A DNA stretch of 32,761 bases from Pseudonocardiaceae bacterium. Its GTDB lineage: Bacteria > Actinomycetota > Actinomycetes > Mycobacteriales > Pseudonocardiaceae. The stretch covers positions 1 to 32,761 of the forward strand of contig WHTH01000044.1 of the NCBI GenBank assembly GCA_009377865.1. The letters are read 5' to 3'. Shown piece by piece: positions 23,302 through 30,992 of the stretch. The notes below the pieces were generated by a model, which made no database searches, had not been told where the DNA came from, and saw nothing but the letters and a program-made list of their open reading frames with translations. Position 1 is the first letter of the stretch. The number at the start of each line of letters is the position of its first letter. The translations under genes were made by a program, and so were the position numbers.

Positions 23302-25638
23302 CTACGAGGCTTGCTGCTGGTCGCCGTCGGTGGCGGTCCACTCGCCGAATCCGCGGCGCTGCGCGAGGCCGTGCTCGCCGAGCGCGGTCAGTGCCCGGGA
23401 GACGGTGGCGGCGGCCAGGCCGGTGGCGTGGCCAATCTCGCCGGACTTGGTGTGGCCGGCGTTCAGGGCGGCCAGCACGGCGCGCTGCGCTCCGGGCAGG
23501 GCGTTCGGATCCAGTGACGCCGACGCGGCCGCTGGCGCCGTCTCAACGGCCGTTTCGGGGTGCAGCGGCACCACCGGCGCCAGCGGGCCGGGCAGCGCGG
23601 TGAAGCGCGCGCCCATCCCGGCCAGCACCGGCGCCGGCTCCGCCGGTCCGGACCCGGCCGGCGTCGCGGCGGGCGCCGGCAGCGGTGCGGCGAGGAATCG
23701 GGCGATTTCGTCGCGCAATCGGGCCGCGCGGGTTTCCTCGCGTTCCTGGCCGCCGACCTCGGTGAGCAGCTGCGCGGCCTTGGCCCCGATCGGGCACATG
23801 GCGGCATCCGGATGCGCGGCCAGCGCCACGTCGGCGTTGTAGTCGGCCAGCTCGTCGGGAAAACACTCCGGCGTCGGCTCGTCGCTGGTCAGCAGCCAGG
23901 AGTTCTTGAGCGCGGCCGGGGCGGCGCCCTCGTTTTTGAGGTAGGCGTAGCCGGGTGCGCTGGGCAGGGTGGTCGACTTGGGCAGGTCGGGGGCGATCAG
24001 CGCATCGGAGGTGTTGGATTCGGTGCGCATCAGCACCACGTTGCCGACCCGCACGCTGGAGCGCAGCAGCTCGCTGCCGCCGAAGGCGGTCATGCCGGCG
24101 TATTGGGTGGCCAGCAGCAGTGACAGCCCCAGCGAGCGGCCGGTTTTGGCGAGCTGGCCCCAGCGCTGCGCCATGCCCTTGATCGCGAACAGCATGTCGC
24201 ACTCGTCGATGACGATCAGGTAGCCGGGCCGGTCGGCGCTGGGGGCGAAACCGGCCTGATTGTTGGCGGCGGCCTGTTTGCCCAGCCACCGCACCAGGGT
24301 TTCGGCGGCGACGGTGAACGCCTCGGCGCGCTCGAGTCCGATCTCGGACACGGTGGCGTGGCGGGCCAAGTCCGGGCTCGAGTTGCCCTTCGGGTCCAGA
24401 TACCAGGTGGTCACCATGCCCGAGGAGCGGGCCGAGACCACGATCCCGTTGACGACGCTGGACTTGCCCTTGCCGGTGGAGCCGATGACCACGCCGGAGA
24501 ACATGCCCCGCGGCCGGAACAGCTCGTAGGCGGCCTGGGCCTCACCGTCGATGTAGGGACCGAGCCCGATGCGGCCGAACCCGCCGGAGTAGGTGAAGGC
24601 CGGTTCCCGCCAGTACACCGGGCCGGTGATCGGGCTCGACAGGATGATCTGCACGGCGACCTTGGACGAGTCGCGGAAACCGTGCGCCCCGGCCGGGGCT
24701 GGCGCGAACGTGAGCTGCATCGGGTCCAGGCGCATCGCCGACGCGATGCCCTCCTGCAGCCCGCGCAGCTTGCCCAGTGTCATCCCGGCCGCCAGCTCGA
24801 GGGTGTACTCGCAGTGGTTGCCGTGCTGGCGGCCGTCGGTCAGCGCGGAGTCGGGCGCCAGCTTGGGGTTGCCGGCCACCTCGGTGGCCCACCGGGCGGC
24901 GAGGGTGTCGAGCTCGCAGCCCGCCGTGACCGGCGGCACCGCCACGTCGGGCTGCTCGACGGGCGGGACCGGCACCTCGTGGGCGCGTAGCCACCCGGTC
25001 GACACGGCTGCCGCCCCGGCTACCAGCGTGGCGAGCAGCCCCCATCCGGCGCCGTCGATCGACGTCAGCGTGATCCAGCTGGCGGCCCCGCAGGTGGCGC
25101 ACCAATAATGCCGGCGCCACGCCCCGATGCGCTTGCGGTAGGCGGCGCCGACGGTGGCGGCCGCACCCAGCGCCAGCGTGCCGATGGTGGTGCTGGCCAG
25201 CAGGTGCCCGGCCGGGCCGGCCGCCACCTCGGCCAGCTCCGCGGCGCCCCACGCCCCGTACCCGGCGGCGGCGGTGGCTGCGGTGGCCTTGAAGGGCCAC
25301 CGGCGGGCGGCCCGCCCGGCCCGGATCCGGTCGCGCCGGGCCTGCTCGGCGGCCCGCCCCGGCCCGCCCGGCCCGGTGGGAACCGTGGGGGCCGCGGTGG
25401 TGGTGTTGCCCAGCCCGAACAGGGCGGCCGCCGGGCCACGCTCGGCCCGCCGGTCCCGGTCGGCCCGGGTGGGCCGGGCGCGTTCGGCGGCCAGCACATC
25501 GGTGACCACGGCGTTGATCGCGGCCCGCTGGGCGCGGTTCAGCGGATCCGGGCCGGGCTGCCGCCAGCCACCCTTGCCCTTGCCCCGGGCCGGACTGGGG
25601 TTGCGGCCGGGCCGTCGGATCATCGACTTGCGCGCCAT
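23302..25638 (-). CDS. traB: FtsK/SpoIIIE-type conjugal DNA translocase (TraB-like)
   Basis: A 778-residue DNA pump expected to move double-stranded DNA between mycelial cells. Order: disordered basic N-terminus (1-115), hydrophobic membrane region (about 118-215), a linker domain (about 240-375), the ATPase domain with Walker A GSTGKGKSS (386-394) and Walker B YLIVIDECD (473-481), then a Pro/Ala linker (about 670-708) and a C-terminal winged helix (about 712-770, with GEIGHATGLAAATVSRAL) like the DNA-reading gamma domain of FtsK/TraB. That domain would recognise 8-bp repeats. ATG 25638 follows GGGAGG. The name follows function in AICEs. Confidence 0.9.
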   Translation of the reverse strand: MARKSMIRRPGRNPSPARGKGKGGWRQPGPDPLNRAQRAAINAVVTDVLAAERARPTRADRDRRAERGPAAALFGLGNTTTAAPTVPTGPGGPGRAAEQARRDRIRAGRAARRWPFKATAATAAAGYGAWGAAELAEVAAGPAGHLLASTTIGTLALGAAATVGAAYRKRIGAWRRHYWCATCGAASWITLTSIDGAGWGLLATLVAGAAAVSTGWLRAHEVPVPPVEQPDVAVPPVTAGCELDTLAARWATEVAGNPKLAPDSALTDGRQHGNHCEYTLELAAGMTLGKLRGLQEGIASAMRLDPMQLTFAPAPAGAHGFRDSSKVAVQIILSSPITGPVYWREPAFTYSGGFGRIGLGPYIDGEAQAAYELFRPRGMFSGVVIGSTGKGKSSVVNGIVVSARSSGMVTTWYLDPKGNSSPDLARHATVSEIGLERAEAFTVAAETLVRWLGKQAAANNQAGFAPSADRPGYLIVIDECDMLFAIKGMAQRWGQLAKTGRSLGLSLLLATQYAGMTAFGGSELLRSSVRVGNVVLMRTESNTSDALIAPDLPKSTTLPSAPGYAYLKNEGAAPAALKNSWLLTSDEPTPECFPDELADYNADVALAAHPDAAMCPIGAKAAQLLTEVGGQEREETRAARLRDEIARFLAAPLPAPAATPAGSGPAEPAPVLAGMGARFTALPGPLAPVVPLHPETAVETAPAAASASLDPNALPGAQRAVLAALNAGHTKSGEIGHATGLAAATVSRALTALGEHGLAQRRGFGEWTATDGDQQQAS

Positions 25639-25745
25639 CAGAGGGATCCTCCCGTGGGCCGTTGTGCATCCTGCGGGTGCTGCGTGCCCTGCTCCCGCCG
25701 CGAACGGGCGCCCACCGGGTTGTGTGGGGGCAGGGCCGGTTGGGG

Positions 25746-27029
25746 TCAGCGGTTGGTCTGCGCCAGCTCCAGGTAGTCGCCGTCGCCCACGGTGTCGTCG
25801 GAGTGCACGACGTCGTGAATGTCCTGATGCCCGGCGAAGCTGGACGCGGCGGTGTCCGCGGCGGCGACCAGGGACTGCGCCGCGTCGAGCATCTGCGCGT
25901 AGGCATCCAGCGGGGCGCCGGACACGCCGCGCTCGGTCAGCGCGCCGTGCGAGGCATCGAGGTGCGACACCAGCTGCGCCACCTCGGCGCTGATCGCGTT
26001 CGCGTCGGCCATCGCCGACTCGGGGTTGTAGATCTCGCCTGCCTGCATGGTGGTGTCTCCGATCGGGTGGATGGTCGCCAGCGGAGTCGCCGGCTGTGCG
26101 GGGTCCTCGGGTGAGGGCTCCGGTGGTTCCGGGTCGGGGTCGTCGTCCGGGTCGGGGTCGTCGTCCGGGTCGGGGTCGTCGGGGTCGAGGAGGTAGTCCG
26201 ACGCCATCAAGAAGTCGCAGCTACCGCACCGCGGGCTGCGGTAGTCGTGCCAGACGCCGCACCGCGGACAGATCGACATCTCGGCGGCGGCGTCCTCGTC
26301 GCCCATGTGACCGGCGCAGAACCACTCGTCATCGCTCTTGTGCCACTGGCCCGCCGCCGGCTGGCCACACTTCTCGCCGTAGGGCGTCGCGGTGGAGACC
26401 AGGAAGTCGCAGCCGCGCCCGGCCGGGGGCTCGGTCTGCTCCTGCTCCTGCTCGTTGTCGGCCGGGTCCTCCTCGCCCGGCTGGGTGTCGCGATCGGTCA
26501 TGGGCTCTCGATTCGTCGTGTCGGTGTGCTCGGTCCCGGCCTGCGGTCCGGGCACGTCGGTGTTGTCGAGGGGGCCAGCATCCGGATCGGCGGCCCGATC
26601 CCGGCGACGTTGCGTCCACCGCGCCGCCCGGGCCGCGACGGCGTTCCTGGCCGCGCGGGCGGCCCGCTGCCGGGGCAGATCGCCCACCCGGGCGCGCTCG
26701 TGACGCACCTGGTGGCGCACGGTGGCGTCAGTCCAGGCGTCGTCCCACAGCGCCCCGAAGTACCGCCGCGCCGCCCGCTGCCCGCCGCGGTCCTTGGGCG
26801 GTCTCGGCTGCCCGATGCGGGCGGCGATGCGGGAGGCGACGGCCTCACTGATCGTCGGCCCCTGCCGCTGGGCCAGGGCGGCCATGGCGCGCTCGTGTTG
26901 CTGCGCGAGGCGCTGCTGCCGTTCCTTATGCCGCGGCGACTCGGTGCCCTTGAGCGTGGAGATCAGGTCGGTGACGCCGTAACGCATCAGCGCGGTAGCG
27001 ACCAGCACGGACAGGATCAAGGCTTCCAT
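25746..27029 (-). CDS. Element membrane protein with acidic repeat and zinc-finger segment
   Basis: A 427-residue protein with one N-terminal membrane helix (about 2-18), a basic helical region (about 30-150), an acidic Gln/Glu-rich linker, a Cys-rich region (about 205-282: CDFLV, KCGQP, FCAGHMG, CPRCGVWH, CGSCDFL), an Asp-Pro repeat (about 285-305) and a helical C-terminus (about 330-420) of WXG-like length. I do not recognise a single family; large proteins of this mixed build lie next to traB in many AICEs. An internal start near residue 326 (MQAGEIYNPESAM) follows a change in composition, so a fused or separately translated C-terminal protein is possible. It stops 107 bases before traB. 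Confidence 0.7.
   Translation of the reverse strand: MEALILSVLVATALMRYGVTDLISTLKGTESPRHKERQQRLAQQHERAMAALAQRQGPTISEAVASRIAARIGQPRPPKDRGGQRAARRYFGALWDDAWTDATVRHQVRHERARVGDLPRQRAARAARNAVAARAARWTQRRRDRAADPDAGPLDNTDVPGPQAGTEHTDTTNREPMTDRDTQPGEEDPADNEQEQEQTEPPAGRGCDFLVSTATPYGEKCGQPAAGQWHKSDDEWFCAGHMGDEDAAAEMSICPRCGVWHDYRSPRCGSCDFLMASDYLLDPDDPDPDDDPDPDDDPDPEPPEPSPEDPAQPATPLATIHPIGDTTMQAGEIYNPESAMADANAISAEVAQLVSHLDASHGALTERGVSGAPLDAYAQMLDAAQSLVAAADTAASSFAGHQDIHDVVHSDDTVGDGDYLELAQTNR
26129..26181. repeat. Three tandem 18-bp copies encoding Asp-Pro repeats
   Basis: The unit CCGGGTCGGGGTCGTCGT occurs at 26129-26146, 26147-26164 and 26165-26181 (last base missing). It encodes, on the minus strand, a repeated DDDPDP segment within the acidic linker. 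Length variation by slippage between related elements is likely. Confidence 0.8.
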
Positions 27030-27032
27030 CGG

Positions 27033-27467
27033 TCAGCCCCCGATCCCGGAGACCGAGTTACCGACGGTGGTCACGCCGGTCTCGAACGCCTCCATGATCT
27101 GCACCAGGAACGGGAACCCGGCCGCGAAAATGATCGTCGGCAACGCCAGCGCCAGCCACGGATGCCACCGCTGAGGCTTGGCCTTCTTCTTGTACAGCCC
27201 CTTGATCACGATCTCGAGGGTGGCGACCAGCGCCACCCCTGCGGTCAGCGTGGACGCGCCGATGCCGACCCACTGCCCGGTCTGGGTTCCCACGGTGCCC
27301 AGCACCGTGTTCAGCGCTTGGCCGAGCAGCTGACCGAGGTAACCGCCGATGCCGGTGCCGGCGATCAGAAACAGGAACGTCGTGAACTTCGGCGCGTCGC
27401 GGTGCCAGTACAGCCACAGCCCCACGATCAGGGCCATGCCCGCGATTGCTGCCACTCCAGGATTCAT
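27033..27467 (-). CDS. Small multi-pass membrane protein of the transfer region
   Basis: A 144-residue protein, mostly hydrophobic, with about four membrane segments: near residues 3-22 (VAAIAGMALIVGLWLYW), 28-50 (FTTFLFLIAGTGIGGYL), 62-90 and 103-128 (LALALPTIIFAAGFPFLV), with a basic loop KKKAKPQR between the last two. Strong ribosome binding site AGGAG before ATG 27467. It ends 3 bases before the start of the 427-residue gene. Size and position fit the Spd/TraA-type membrane proteins that help spread conjugating DNA through mycelium, but I see no family-defining motif. Confidence 0.78.
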   Translation of the reverse strand: MNPGVAAIAGMALIVGLWLYWHRDAPKFTTFLFLIAGTGIGGYLGQLLGQALNTVLGTVGTQTGQWVGIGASTLTAGVALVATLEIVIKGLYKKKAKPQRWHPWLALALPTIIFAAGFPFLVQIMEAFETGVTTVGNSVSGIGG

Positions 27468-27472
27468 GGTTA

Positions 27473-27907
27473 TCACTCCTTCCGGGCCAGCCACGACCGC
27501 GGCGGCCAGTTGCTTGCCGAGGCCCAGTCCGGGACGAACCAGGCCACGATGGGAATCGCGTCCAGCGCGGTGGCCAGCACCACCAGCAGGACCAGCAGCG
27601 GGGCGAGCCGGCCCGGCCGGGCGGCGGCCCACGCCGCCCACGCCGCCACCGCGACCACCGGCACCGCGATCGCGTAGGTGTAGGCCAGATGCCAGCGACG
27701 GGCCGCCCCGTCGGGCTGCGAGTGCCACTCCCCGGCCCTGGCGTAGGCGATGTGCTCGGTCAGCGACGGCGGTCGCTCGGACACGAACCGCGGCGGCGCC
27801 TCGAGCTGCGCCCGCGCCCAGCCCGTCAACCGGTCGTGCAGCGACCGACCCTCCGTCTCCCTGTCGTGGTCGGTCTCGGGGTCGGTGGTGGTGGTGGTGG
27901 TGGTCAT
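27473..27907 (-). CDS. Membrane protein with poly-threonine N-terminus
   Basis: A 144-residue protein starting M-T(7)-DPETD, encoded by seven consecutive ACC codons (27884-27904), a microsatellite prone to slippage. Residues 20-70 are soluble (LTEHIAYARAGEWHSQPDG is a stretch seen in other element proteins), followed by two membrane helices (about 74-97 and 99-122) and an amphipathic tail ending ARKE. ATG 27907 overlaps the stop of the previous gene and follows AAGGAGGAG. Function unknown; likely another Spd-like component. Confidence 0.78.
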   Translation of the reverse strand: MTTTTTTTDPETDHDRETEGRSLHDRLTGWARAQLEAPPRFVSERPPSLTEHIAYARAGEWHSQPDGAARRWHLAYTYAIAVPVVAVAAWAAWAAARPGRLAPLLVLLVVLATALDAIPIVAWFVPDWASASNWPPRSWLARKE

Positions 27908-28224
27908 GCGCTCCTCCTTGGTGCGGGGTCGGTGCGTTCGCGGGCCTGCCACGTCAGCAGCTGGTCGCCGGCGGCGAGCAGCTGCCGGGCCAGGTCGTCG
28001 ACCAGCTGCCCGGCCCGCGCCGGGTCGGGCTGGCGGCGAGTCGCCGCGCCCCGCAGGTAGTCGTAGGCGGCCTCCAGCCGGGCCGCCGGGGTGGTCGCGG
28101 CGGCGTAGCGCGCGGCGAAGCGCTCCCGGCGCCGGTCGCGGCGCCCAGCGCGCTGGGTTCGTGGTGTGGCGGGCGGCGCCGGGGTGCCGGCCGCGGCTGC
28201 CCGGGTGCGACGGTGCCCGGCCAT
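27904..28224 (-). CDS. Basic 106-residue hypothetical protein
   Basis: A small arginine- and alanine-rich protein (MAGHRRTRAAAAGTPAPP at the start). The C-terminal two thirds is helical: RRERFAARYAAATTPAARLE, AAYDYLRGAATRR and QLVDDLARQLLAAGDQLLTW. It overlaps both neighbours by 1-4 bases, so it is translated as part of the train. The helical part could dimerise or bind nucleic acid. I do not recognise the family. Confidence 0.72.
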   Translation of the reverse strand: MAGHRRTRAAAAGTPAPPATPRTQRAGRRDRRRERFAARYAAATTPAARLEAAYDYLRGAATRRQPDPARAGQLVDDLARQLLAAGDQLLTWQARERTDPAPRRSA

Positions 28225-28475
28225 CACGGCTTCTCCCACCGCAGCACCCGCACCGGCCCGATGCGGGGCGCCTCCGGGTCGATGACCTCCAACTCGAAAC
28301 GCCCGATCCAGTTCTCGCCGCGGTCGGTGTTCTCCGGGTCCTCGATGCGGGCGATGAACAGCAGATGCGCCCGGAACCGGCCCGGCTGGTCGATGTCCTC
28401 GACGACGTCGCGCGGCGGGTAACGCCGCCCGTCCGGGTCGCGCAGCACCACCCGCCAGTGCCTCGGGGCTGCCAT
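28224..28475 (-). CDS. 83-residue beta-rich hypothetical protein
   Basis: A compact soluble protein without cysteines, predicted mainly beta: HWRVVLRDPDGRRYPPRD, then FRAHLLFIARIEDPEN and GRFELEVIDPEAPR. Start ATG 28475; the stop overlaps the next gene (ATGA). It begins 81 bases after the DUF2637 gene, across a strong hairpin. No family recognised. Confidence 0.7.
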   Translation of the reverse strand: MAAPRHWRVVLRDPDGRRYPPRDVVEDIDQPGRFRAHLLFIARIEDPENTDRGENWIGRFELEVIDPEAPRIGPVRVLRWEKP

Positions 28476-28503
28476 CGCCTCTGCTCCCTTCGGTGGTGGT
28501 GTC

Positions 28504-28543
28504 CGGGTGGGCGGCCGGGCCGTGGCCCGCGGCCGCCCACCCG
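28504..28543. terminator. Perfect 14-bp stem-loop inside the gene train
   Basis: CGGGTGGGCGGCCG (28504-28517) and CGGCCGCCCACCCG (28530-28543) are exact complements with a 12-base loop. It sits in the only sizeable gap of the upstream train, between the DUF2637 gene and the 83-residue protein. It may lower transcription into the membrane/traB genes or protect an mRNA end. There is no T-run. Confidence 0.55.
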
Positions 28544-28556
28544 AAAATCACGGCGG

Positions 28557-29396
28557 TCATGCGACGTCCCTGACCGGACGCGGGCCGGGCCGCTGCTGCT
28601 CGGCGGACCCGGTGCCGGCCCGCAGCAGGGCCAGCAGCGCGCTGGCCCGCGCCTTCGAGCAGGTGTGCCCGTCGGCGTGCAGCCCGTCGAGCAGCGCCGC
28701 CCGGGACAGCGACCGGCCCTCGCGGGCCAGCCGGGCCGCCACCGCCCGCCCGGCGGGGGCCAGGTCGGACACGTCCGGCCCGCCCGCTGGCCCGGGCGCG
28801 GGCCGGGCCGGCGACGCGGCCCAGCGGGCCGGTGCGGGCCGCGTCGGTGCAGCGACGGGCCGGGCGGCCACGATCGGGGCCGGGCCGGGGTCCGGCACGT
28901 CGGCGCTGCGCCACTGCGGGACTGCGGTAGTCCCGGACTCCGGTACTGCGGTGGTCTGCTGCCGGTCCGTCACGTCGGTGGCCGGCTCGCCCGCGCGCTC
29001 ATCGACCCGGGCGCGGCGCTGCATCAGCAGCAGCTCGAACGCCACCGCGAACGCCACCGCCGGCCACGCCGCCACCACCCGGGCCATCGCGGTCGGCTCG
29101 GCGGCCGCCACATTCGCGGCCAGCGACGCGCCGACCCCGGCCAGCAGCGCCGACCACGCCAGCGCCCCGCCGGGCAGCCCGGCCCGCCGCCGGGTCAGCA
29201 ACACCATCGACGCGGCCACCATCAGCCCATCGACCGACAGCGGCAGCAGATACGACCGCCACGCCTCACCGGAACGCTGCGCCACGTCCTGCATATGGGC
29301 GTAGGACACGACCGCGGCGACGATCGCGACCAGCAGCACCGCCGCCACGGTCACCACCCGCACCGCCGGGCTCGGTGCCGTCTGCGGGCCGGTCAT
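28557..29396 (-). CDS. DUF2637 membrane protein with C-terminal winged helix
   Basis: A 279-residue protein. Four membrane helices (about residues 13-33, 45-64, 74-95 and 103-125) include the DUF2637 signature SYLLPLSVDGLMVAASMVLL. A Pro/Ala-rich linker (about 135-220) contains the 8-residue repeat TTAVPESG/TTAVPQWR, encoded by the octamer array at 28916-28955. The C-terminus (about 220-270) looks like a small winged helix (GRSLSRAALLDGLHADGHTC). DUF2637 proteins are typical of actinobacterial conjugative plasmids and AICEs, often as SpdB-like proteins. ATG 29396 overlaps the upstream stop (ATGA), fixing the start. Confidence 0.88.
   Translation of the reverse strand: MTGPQTAPSPAVRVVTVAAVLLVAIVAAVVSYAHMQDVAQRSGEAWRSYLLPLSVDGLMVAASMVLLTRRRAGLPGGALAWSALLAGVGASLAANVAAAEPTAMARVVAAWPAVAFAVAFELLLMQRRARVDERAGEPATDVTDRQQTTAVPESGTTAVPQWRSADVPDPGPAPIVAARPVAAPTRPAPARWAASPARPAPGPAGGPDVSDLAPAGRAVAARLAREGRSLSRAALLDGLHADGHTCSKARASALLALLRAGTGSAEQQRPGPRPVRDVA
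28916..28955. repeat. 8-bp repeat array within the DUF2637 gene
   Basis: Five octamers in register: GCGGGACT (28916-28923), GCGGTAGT, CCCGGACT, CCGGTACT and GCGGTGGT (to 28955). The first is the exact complement of the AGTCCCGC octamer at 22741. The array lies in the non-conserved linker of the protein. Confidence 0.6.
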
Positions 29397-30067
29397 GACA
29401 GCACCACCCGCGTGAACGCCACCGCACCCGGCGCGTGCTCGGGCACCCGGTCGAGCTGCCACCCGTCCGGCGCGTCGAGCTGCTCGCCGCACGGCGGCAG
29501 CAACGGGAACCGGCACCCAGCCTGCTCGCAGTCCAGATCCTCGGCGGAATCCTCACTGTGGCCGCCGTCATGCTGGGCCGCGGTGCAGCCGCACTCGGTG
29601 ACCAGGCGACACCAGCCGACCTCGGCGACGGCGATGTCGTGGCACTCGACCCCGTTGGTCCGGATCATGACCGAGGCCGCGGCCAGCACCCGCCGCCGAT
29701 CATGCGAGTGCACGACCAGCTCATCGAAGTCGCACTCGTCGCCGTAGCCACACCACCAGGCCGCCACGCCGTGTGTGACCTGCGCCGTCGGGAACTCGAA
29801 CCGCTCCACCGCGGCCTTGCCCCCGCCAGCCTCGCCCAGCACCAGGCTCGTCTCGTCCGGCATTGCCGGCGGCGGCGTGCGGTACCAGGCCACGGCTTCG
29901 GCCATTGCCGCCGGGTGCGCCCCGGCGTCACGGCGGTAGGTCGCCGAGATCGGGCGCCGAAGGTCGGACGGCAGCCGATACCAGCACGCCCGGCAGGCGA
30001 AGTGATGCCGGGCGACCTGGCGGCCGCAGCCACCCGGGCACTCATGAGTCGTGCGCGCGGCGGTCAC
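29393..30067 (-). CDS. Zinc-ribbon hypothetical protein of the element
   Basis: A 224-residue protein starting with a zinc ribbon (HECPGGCGRQVARHHFACRACWYRLP, residues 8-33) that continues as DLRRPISATYRRD, a form common in actinobacterial mobile elements. The rest has scattered Cys/His residues (WWCGYGDECDFDEL, GVECHDIAVAEVGWC, TECGCTAAQHDGGH, DCEQAGC) and probably a second metal site. GTG 30067 overlaps the upstream stop as GTGA. Internal stretch HDRRRVLAAASVMIRTNG may be a helical pair. Function unknown; an alternative is two fused small proteins. Confidence 0.72.
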   Translation of the reverse strand: MTAARTTHECPGGCGRQVARHHFACRACWYRLPSDLRRPISATYRRDAGAHPAAMAEAVAWYRTPPPAMPDETSLVLGEAGGGKAAVERFEFPTAQVTHGVAAWWCGYGDECDFDELVVHSHDRRRVLAAASVMIRTNGVECHDIAVAEVGWCRLVTECGCTAAQHDGGHSEDSAEDLDCEQAGCRFPLLPPCGEQLDAPDGWQLDRVPEHAPGAVAFTRVVLS

Positions 30068-30279
30068 CGCGCACCGTCCAGGTACTCGTCGTAGCCGGCG
30101 CGTACGGCTGCGGGGGTGTTGATGGCGCTGGCGGTGGCGGCCGCGACGGCCAGCGTGGCGTGGACCTGGGCCACCGCCGCCAGCCGGGCGCGGAAAGCCT
30201 CGTCGTAGCCAGGACCTTCGCCGTCGAGTGACCGCTGCGCCAACCGCTCTGCTTCGCGGTAGTGCTGCTCGCCGGTCAT
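30064..30279 (-). CDS. 71-residue helical hypothetical protein
   Basis: A short, soluble, alanine-rich protein: MTGEQHYREAERLAQRSLDG then AFRARLAAVAQVHATLAVAAA and a tail AAVRAGYDEYLDGAR. The opening resembles small element proteins beginning TGxxHYxEAERLL that I recall from AICEs and actinophages. Overlaps both neighbours by 4 bases (ATGA and GTGA). Function unknown. Confidence 0.75.
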   Translation of the reverse strand: MTGEQHYREAERLAQRSLDGEGPGYDEAFRARLAAVAQVHATLAVAAATASAINTPAAVRAGYDEYLDGAR

Positions 30280-30974
30280 CGGGTGGCTCCGATCAGCTCA
30301 CAGGCGCGGTCCCAGCGCTGCGCCGGCTGCGGGGTGTGCCCGGTCAGGCGCCGGTGCTCGGCGACCAGCCCGGTCAAGAAATCGCCGAGTGTCTGGTCCA
30401 CCCCGACGGTGGCGTTGTTGACCAGCGCGAACACCGCGCCGCGCGCGGCGCGGCGGGCGGCGTTGACCGACGGGTCGCGGCGGGCGTGGGTGGCCTGCGC
30501 CGCGCACAACGCGATCCCATCCGCCGGCCCCCACTGGTCCGGGCCGGCGCCGGGCCGCACCTGCCACCAGTGCGCATCGCACGGGCAGTCGGCCCACGCC
30601 CGCGCCGCAGCCAGCAGCCGGGCGCAGTGCGCCCGGCGGCGCGGGGTGCGCAGCGCTGCGGTGCGGTCGGCGCACCACAACGCCAGCCTGGTGTTCAGTA
30701 CCCGGCCGGGCTTGCCCGGGCGTTGCCCGGTGCCGGTGCCCACCAGCTCGGCCGCCAGCGGGGCCAGCACCGGCCGGTAGTAGTCCTCGACGCGGTCGTT
30801 GACCGCGATCGCGGCCTCGGCCAGCACCGGGTGCACGCACGGAGTCCGGTCGGTCCAGGACACGCCGTCGGACAGGTAGGAGGCCAGCTGCACCAGGCAG
30901 CCACCGTCTTCGGGGTTTCTGCCGACGCCGCCGCGCAGCAACGGCAACCCGGCCGGGATGCGGATCTCAGTCAT
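30276..30974 (-). CDS. Widespread actinobacterial element/phage hypothetical protein
   Basis: A 232-residue soluble helical protein. The stretch RNPEDGGCLVQLASYLSDG followed by CVHPVLAEAAIAVND recurs (as NPEDGxCxMxLxAYxAG...H..C.SPV) in proteins of actinobacteria and their phages, without known function. The C-terminal half ends with VDQTLGDFLTGLVAEHRRLTG. Two ATGs lie two codons apart (30980 and 30974); GGAG is well placed for 30974, so that is used. It ends overlapping the next gene. Confidence 0.75.
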   Translation of the reverse strand: MTEIRIPAGLPLLRGGVGRNPEDGGCLVQLASYLSDGVSWTDRTPCVHPVLAEAAIAVNDRVEDYYRPVLAPLAAELVGTGTGQRPGKPGRVLNTRLALWCADRTAALRTPRRRAHCARLLAAARAWADCPCDAHWWQVRPGAGPDQWGPADGIALCAAQATHARRDPSVNAARRAARGAVFALVNNATVGVDQTLGDFLTGLVAEHRRLTGHTPQPAQRWDRACELIGATR

Positions 30975-30992
30975 GGTCATCTCCAGTAGGTG

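Noticed and set aside
25108-25776. Glycine-rich plus-strand ORF opposite traB
   Set aside because: Shadow frame of the basic N-terminus of the TraB-like protein; Gly/Pro/Arg-rich low-complexity with no recognisable domain.
26129-26181. Possible CRISPR-like or minisatellite array
   Set aside because: Units are contiguous without spacers and simply encode an acidic Asp-Pro repeat.
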